DNA from: Prevotella sp. UBA2725
Lineage (GTDB): Bacteria > Bacteroidota > Bacteroidia > Bacteroidales > Bacteroidaceae
NCBI GenBank assembly: GCA_002353825.1
Contig: DEKJ01000036.1
Location: forward strand, 65,929-75,767
Length of the DNA: 9,839 nucleotides
Reading direction: 5' to 3'
The notes under the pieces are model-generated. The model was not told where the DNA came from and did no database searches. It saw nothing but the letters and a program-made list of their open reading frames with translations. The translations under genes and the position numbers were made by a program. Numbering within the stretch: position 1 is the first letter of the stretch; each line of letters opens with the position of its first letter. Shown piece by piece: positions 6,142-9,839 of this stretch.

Positions 6142-7129
6142 GTGCTAAGAATTTCCAAATTATCAATCTAAGGGTATCAATAAGAAAGCATATTAAAAAC
6201 ACCAGTATGAGGAATGCACCAATCGTGAGCAGAACCATCACACCATTATTGTTGTTATATAGCTGTCTGACGGCACGGCTGAAGAAAGGAAACACCAAAG
6301 GGTTAAAATGTATGATGTATACAGCGAAGCATGCCGTAGCCAATCGGTTTATGATAGTACTCTGAATCCGGATTTTCGAGAAAGTAGTTAGGAGACAGAG
6401 AGACGATAGGATGACCAAAGGATTGTCATAACGCAACATGCGAGCAGCTGTGCCGGTGAAATATAACGACACACAAACGAGAACAATTATAAACAATGTA
6501 ATGCCACAAAAGATAGTAAAAACATTATTGTTTATTATCTTTATCGGATATAGACGGAAGTATCTGGCAGAGAGATAGAGCAGGCAGAAAAATGTAATAC
6601 TGTAACCGCCATAATAGTCGATGTACCCGGTTAGCCATGTGAAGTAACACTGAAAGATGTATAATGATACAAGCAGCGTCTGAAATTGCTGTTTTGAAGC
6701 TGTCTCGGCAAATGCGTTTAAGACCGGTGATAACAGGTACAGCCCCAAATATGCTATAATAAACCAGTAACCATTATACAGACAGAGAGTAGCCTTAATG
6801 TTGTCAAAAGTGAGATAACCAGAATCATAGATGCAGAAACAAAATAATAGGAGCAGGAGCAGAAAGGCAACTTGAAACAAATACCTTGCCACACCTTTTA
6901 CAGTGGTATGGATACCAAACCAACCGGAAATCAGGACAAAGATATCCACGCCACCAACAGCCAAAGAGTCGAAGAAAATCTTTGTCACAGATGAAGACAA
7001 CGAGCCATCAAAATCAGCCTTCGATGGCAAGCCTATTATCATGCCACTGGCATGATCAAGCAAGACAAATAGAATGGCTATTATCCGGAGCAGCTCTATG
7101 TTGGATTGACGCATTTTCAACTTTGACAT
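6131..7129 (-). CDS. Acyltransferase-3 family membrane protein (sugar O-acyltransferase)
   Basis: A 332-residue polytopic membrane protein, with about ten hydrophobic helices, of the acyltransferase-3 family that O-acetylates or otherwise acylates exported glycans. The family N-terminal signature is present: NIELLRIIAILFVLLDHAS, with R15 and the conserved histidine H26. The frame stays open to 7342, but that extension is hydrophilic, unlike the family and lies inside the polymerase gene. The ATG at 7127-7129 follows the polymerase stop by one base (TAA-T-ATG) and has AGAGG just upstream, so it is taken as the start. It overlaps the deacetylase by 11 bases at its 3' end. Which acyl group and which sugar are unknown. 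Confidence 0.88.
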   Translation of the reverse strand: MSKLKMRQSNIELLRIIAILFVLLDHASGMIIGLPSKADFDGSLSSSVTKIFFDSLAVGGVDIFVLISGWFGIHTTVKGVARYLFQVAFLLLLLLFCFCIYDSGYLTFDNIKATLCLYNGYWFIIAYLGLYLLSPVLNAFAETASKQQFQTLLVSLYIFQCYFTWLTGYIDYYGGYSITFFCLLYLSARYFRLYPIKIINNNVFTIFCGITLFIIVLVCVSLYFTGTAARMLRYDNPLVILSSLCLLTTFSKIRIQSTIINRLATACFAVYIIHFNPLVFPFFSRAVRQLYNNNNGVMVLLTIGAFLILVFLICFLIDTLRLIIWKFLAHER

Positions 7130-7130
7130 A

Positions 7131-8321
7131 TTACCTCTTTGCATTAATCTTGAATCGGAATGCCTTGCGATAGAGTTTATTATCGTCGTACTTATGGTCG
7201 TACTCATAGTGTTCATACGAATAATCGCCCGGTCGGAAGCCTGGGGACAGGAATGTTTTGTAGGGGTATAAGTTAAGAAGGTAATTATTTTGGCCCTGCC
7301 AAGCATTGAAGATTCGTATGAAAAGAAACAGCATAACGACAATCATCGCAGGAGCTAACGAATGAACATTATTACCTCTCATGCAAATTGTTGTAAGCGT
7401 GCAGATGACACCGATCATATAGTACCAGGACAATCGACCGCCATTCTCAGAACGAATGAAGAAGAGCAACATAGCACAAAAGATGAGCGCCATATTGAGC
7501 AAGACACGCGTCTTCATATCACAGTCTTCGAGTTCGTCGTAATTATCCCAAATAATCCACAAGAAGAACACGGCTTCCAAGAGATAGGCAATACGGAAAC
7601 CACCTGACGCACTATAGTCCGACTGCATTTCTACTTGTGACATATCACCATATGCAGAGAAAAGAGCATTAGGTATTGATGATATGCCTAGAAGCAATGC
7701 AACGATCATTGTTCTTTCTACCATCTTTTTTGACCACTGTATATGTGCGATAAAATAGACTGGCATAAAGACTACAGCCGATTTATGAATAGACATGGCA
7801 ATAAGTGCCACAATGAAGAACTTGATAGGCTTGCGCTTAATGATATAAGGGATACTTAGCCACGCAACAGTTGCACCAAGAACCTGACGAAGATATGTGA
7901 ATGTGAAGAAGAACCACAAGCCTAAAAAGACGATGATGGCAAAAGGGTAGTTCTCCGCATACCGCCTCAGACTCACAAAGAGCAGACAATATACCGTAAA
8001 AGTGAGTATCAGAATAAAGATATAACGGTTCTCCGTGAACCAAGACACGATAATGTTATACCAAATAAAACCCGGTTCTTTAGGGAAGAAGTCAAAAGCT
8101 CTATCCAATAGATAACTTCGGCCTGCCGTAGTAGTGTTGGCGATAGAGTCAAAGATTTCTCCATAGATATAGCGGTCATAACCACCAAGCATGTCTCCCA
8201 TACCGACAAACAATGCTAGGGCACCTAACATCATAGCCATGATAGGCACATCCTTGGCAAGACGTTCACTAAACTGGAATAAAAAAACTGGGATAAAAAA
8301 TATAATAAGATATAGCCACAT
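7131..8321 (-). CDS. EpsG-family polysaccharide polymerase (Wzy-like)
   Basis: A 396-residue integral membrane protein with about ten to twelve hydrophobic segments. EpsG-family hallmarks are visible: an early GGYDRYIY segment (46-53), EPGFIWYN (82-89), YLRQVLG (143-149) with the conserved R145-Q146 pair, and SIHKSA (178-183). Such proteins are believed to polymerise repeat units at the periplasmic face, in the role of Wzy. The soluble tail after about residue 345 is rich in tyrosine and basic residues. The gene starts 30 bases after the stop of the upstream glycosyltransferase and its stop is one base from the acyltransferase ATG. It is the only polymerase candidate in the window. Confidence 0.87.
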   Translation of the reverse strand: MWLYLIIFFIPVFLFQFSERLAKDVPIMAMMLGALALFVGMGDMLGGYDRYIYGEIFDSIANTTTAGRSYLLDRAFDFFPKEPGFIWYNIIVSWFTENRYIFILILTFTVYCLLFVSLRRYAENYPFAIIVFLGLWFFFTFTYLRQVLGATVAWLSIPYIIKRKPIKFFIVALIAMSIHKSAVVFMPVYFIAHIQWSKKMVERTMIVALLLGISSIPNALFSAYGDMSQVEMQSDYSASGGFRIAYLLEAVFFLWIIWDNYDELEDCDMKTRVLLNMALIFCAMLLFFIRSENGGRLSWYYMIGVICTLTTICMRGNNVHSLAPAMIVVMLFLFIRIFNAWQGQNNYLLNLYPYKTFLSPGFRPGDYSYEHYEYDHKYDDNKLYRKAFRFKINAKR

Positions 8322-8351
8322 AGGATTATTAAAGTGGTATTAATTTGTTTA

Positions 8352-9536
8352 CTAAAATAAATCTAAAATTTCTGCTGCAACTTTCTTCCGTGCATGCTCT
8401 TGCAACACACGTTTTCTTCCCCCTTCTGCGATCTCTTCATATTTAGCAGGATTGGCAGCAACATCCTGTAAAAGCGCTATAGCTTCGGAAGGAGTTTTGA
8501 ATACGAGGCAAGACTTTCCATTCTCGACTGCAATATTTTCCAACGCATATGGAGAGCCAAGCTCAAGCAACCCATTACTGATAGCATCAAGGACCTTTCC
8601 CTTCGTTCCTGTACCAATATCGATAGCATTCACTTGTATATCATGCTTCTGCAACTCCTCGATATAGTCAGGAGCAAAATTGATAACATTCACAGACCAA
8701 CCTCTACACTTCAGTCGCTCACTCCATGGCTCCCAACCTTTCCCTAAGAATGTAATCTCAAAGGATTCTCGCAGCGTATCGTCAAGAGACTCCAGCAAAT
8801 CATCCGTTCCATGTTGGCAATAAAAATCGTGCCTTCCAGCAAACAGAAGACTGATCTTAGGCGAATGGAACTTGATGGTCTTTGGTCGCCACGCATAATG
8901 AGGATGACGAATGAACCTCACATCTGCCTCAGGATTGATGCCCTTAAAGAATTCAGCATCCTTCTGTCCTACGAAGTGATATAAAACATCTCTTTGACAG
9001 TAATCCCTTTCCATTCCGCGATACTGCCAGTAAGCAAAAGCGTATCGCATCACTTTCGACAGTCGATCCGTCATCCAATTCTTTGTCAGACAACGGTGAT
9101 AGTACATCGATTCACAGTCTGGCCCCAAAGCGACAATTCGAGAGTTCTTAAAAAATCTAGCTAATCCAAACAACTCCTCACCATAGATCCAAACAATATC
9201 CGGATGGTAATCATTAATGTCCTTCACGGATTGTTCAGACAGACGAAAATAAGAAAGGATAGGATAGTGAAGCAGTATACGAAGAAAGACAAGATGCAAA
9301 CGGAACATCCACCGATACCACCATGGCTTACCAAGCAGATGTACCTTGACTTTAAGGTTTTCTTCTGTCTTTCTTACTTCTTTTTCATTAACATCATTGA
9401 TGTTGAAGCTCCATACCTCAAACTCCGTATTCCCGTTCTCTTCTGCACCAAGCATCAGGTGATAAGGCAACGCAGATGCTGCCCGTACATTATTAAAGGT
9501 CGGAGTCGAAAGACTTATCAGTGCTATTCTTGTCAT
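8352..9536 (-). CDS. GT4-like glycosyltransferase, first gene of the operon in this window
   Basis: A 394-residue GT-B type glycosyltransferase. The N-terminus MTRIALISLS is the first strand of the fold. The C-terminal half has SLLFAGRHDF (229-238), ITFLGKGWEP (261-270) and GTGTKGKVLDAISNG (308-322), the donor-phosphate and nucleotide region seen in the Glyco_trans_1_4 group. A textbook EX7E motif is not obvious, so the family is assigned from overall pattern. There is no signal peptide. The ATG at 9534-9536 begins directly at the first strand. It is preceded by 303 gene-free bases on the same strand, so transcription of the operon or of this part of it probably starts there, although no clean promoter box is seen. 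Confidence 0.85.
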   Translation of the reverse strand: MTRIALISLSTPTFNNVRAASALPYHLMLGAEENGNTEFEVWSFNINDVNEKEVRKTEENLKVKVHLLGKPWWYRWMFRLHLVFLRILLHYPILSYFRLSEQSVKDINDYHPDIVWIYGEELFGLARFFKNSRIVALGPDCESMYYHRCLTKNWMTDRLSKVMRYAFAYWQYRGMERDYCQRDVLYHFVGQKDAEFFKGINPEADVRFIRHPHYAWRPKTIKFHSPKISLLFAGRHDFYCQHGTDDLLESLDDTLRESFEITFLGKGWEPWSERLKCRGWSVNVINFAPDYIEELQKHDIQVNAIDIGTGTKGKVLDAISNGLLELGSPYALENIAVENGKSCLVFKTPSEAIALLQDVAANPAKYEEIAEGGRKRVLQEHARKKVAAEILDLF

Positions 9537-9575
9537 TTTTTTATTTATTCATTGACCATACATCCGGTTTCTTTC

Positions 9576-9637
9576 CTAACCACAGATTTCTCTGATTTCA
9601 CAGAATAATCCTCTAAAATCCTTTAATCTGTGGTTAG
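9576..9637. repeat. Small palindromic element with 13-base perfect inverted ends
   Basis: CTAACCACAGATT (9576-9588) is the exact reverse complement of AATCTGTGGTTAG (9625-9637), with 36 bases between. The interior continues the same theme of CTGATTT and CACAGA words. The build resembles the short dispersed palindromes of Bacteroidales intergenic regions that carry CCACAGATT-type ends. It lies in the 5' leader of the first glycosyltransferase and would fold into a hairpin in the RNA. No transposase is present. Confidence 0.72.
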
Positions 9638-9682
9638 AACCAACAACAATAACAACCCACACAACTTTTACTACACATATTT

Positions 9683-9775
9683 TTTGTCTCTCATTGTCGA
9701 GAATTGTCCTATATTGTCTTCATAAAATATCTCTTAACGACAACCCCAGACAATAGACGACAATTCTTGACAATA
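9683..9775. repeat. Phased ATTGTC/GACAAT inverted repeat
   Basis: Arm 9692-9719 and arm 9748-9775 are reverse complements at 24 of 28 positions, with 28 bases between. Each arm is made of three perfect hexamers exactly 10 bases apart: ATTGTC starting at 9693, 9703 and 9713, and GACAAT starting at 9749, 9759 and 9769. A degenerate fourth unit continues the phase on each side: TTTGTC at 9683 and GACAAC at 9739. The spacing equals about one DNA helical turn, which suits a protein binding one face of the helix; in RNA the arms would form a long hairpin. Confidence 0.85.
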
Positions 9776-9839
9776 TTATTTTTATTGATGTTGTCTTAGT
9801 TGTTTAAGTTGCCCCCGTTGTTGAAAAAAATATATCGAC

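Larger units (their letters stand above)
9537..9839 (-). other. Gene-free leader region of the operon
   Basis: No convincing open reading frame lies in these 303 bases on either strand. The region is AT-rich and holds a 13-base inverted repeat (9576-9637) and a larger phased inverted repeat (9683-9774), described separately. I looked on the minus strand for the Bacteroidales promoter pair TTTG and TAnnTTTG and saw only weak matches, so the promoter cannot be placed with confidence. No upstream gene end is visible before the window edge. Confidence 0.6.

Noticed and set aside
7130..7342. 71-residue N-terminal extension of the acyltransferase
   Set aside because: It overlaps the end of the polymerase gene, is unlike the family, and an ATG with a ribosome-binding match follows the polymerase stop by one base.
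9683..9774. CRISPR array
   Set aside because: The repeated units are hexamers at 10-base steps with an inverted second half, with no spacer-repeat structure and no cas genes.
9692..9775. Invertible capsule promoter of the Bacteroides fragilis type
   Set aside because: The 28-base spacer is too short to hold a full promoter, and no recombinase gene or known invertase site is visible; the phased hexamers point to protein binding or RNA structure instead.

Overview
The window reads as the promoter-distal part of a surface (capsular or O-antigen type) polysaccharide locus from a Bacteroidales bacterium such as Prevotella or Bacteroides. This rests on protein style (EpsG-type polymerase, FkbH-like HAD protein, NodB deacetylase and acyltransferase-3 in one operon), weak Shine-Dalgarno sequences, and two promoters with a Bacteroides-type -7 box (TACTTTTG). 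The genus is an inference. All protein genes lie on the minus strand; the only plus-strand gene is the 3' end of a tRNA at the left edge.

Layout in the direction of transcription (high to low coordinates). Positions 9537-9839 are a gene-free leader. It holds two unusual structures: a 28-base inverted repeat built of ATTGTC/GACAAT units spaced exactly 10 bases apart, and a 13-base perfect inverted repeat typical of a small dispersed palindromic element. Next come a GT4-like glycosyltransferase (9536-8352), an EpsG-type polymerase (8321-7131), an acyltransferase-3 membrane protein (7129-6131), a polysaccharide deacetylase (6141-5344) and a large FkbH-like HAD protein with a cysteine-rich N-terminus (5351-3621). 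The middle genes overlap or abut by a few bases, as in a translationally coupled operon. A MNT-HEPN toxin-antitoxin pair follows (3537-2904), then a GT2 glycosyltransferase (2863-1997), then an antitoxin-PIN toxin pair (1902-1235), then a GC-rich GT4 glycosyltransferase (1200-64). A hairpin terminator (31-54) closes the operon and is shared with the convergent tRNA (1-20).

Working together, the glycosyltransferases would build the repeat unit, the acyltransferase, deacetylase and HAD/GNAT-like protein would decorate it, and the EpsG-like protein would polymerise it. No flippase, initiating transferase, export gene or sugar-nucleotide gene is present, so the locus must continue beyond position 9839.

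The most interesting structure is how the two toxin-antitoxin modules sit in the operon. Each is preceded by the same 60-base sequence (54 of 60 identical) carrying the promoter, placed 10-14 bases after the stop codon of the upstream sugar gene. In addition, the last codons of the FkbH-like gene (KITDDR) are repeated on the far side of the MNT-HEPN module, as a remnant abutting the GT2 start. This looks like the scar of a module inserted at the junction of two once-adjacent genes.
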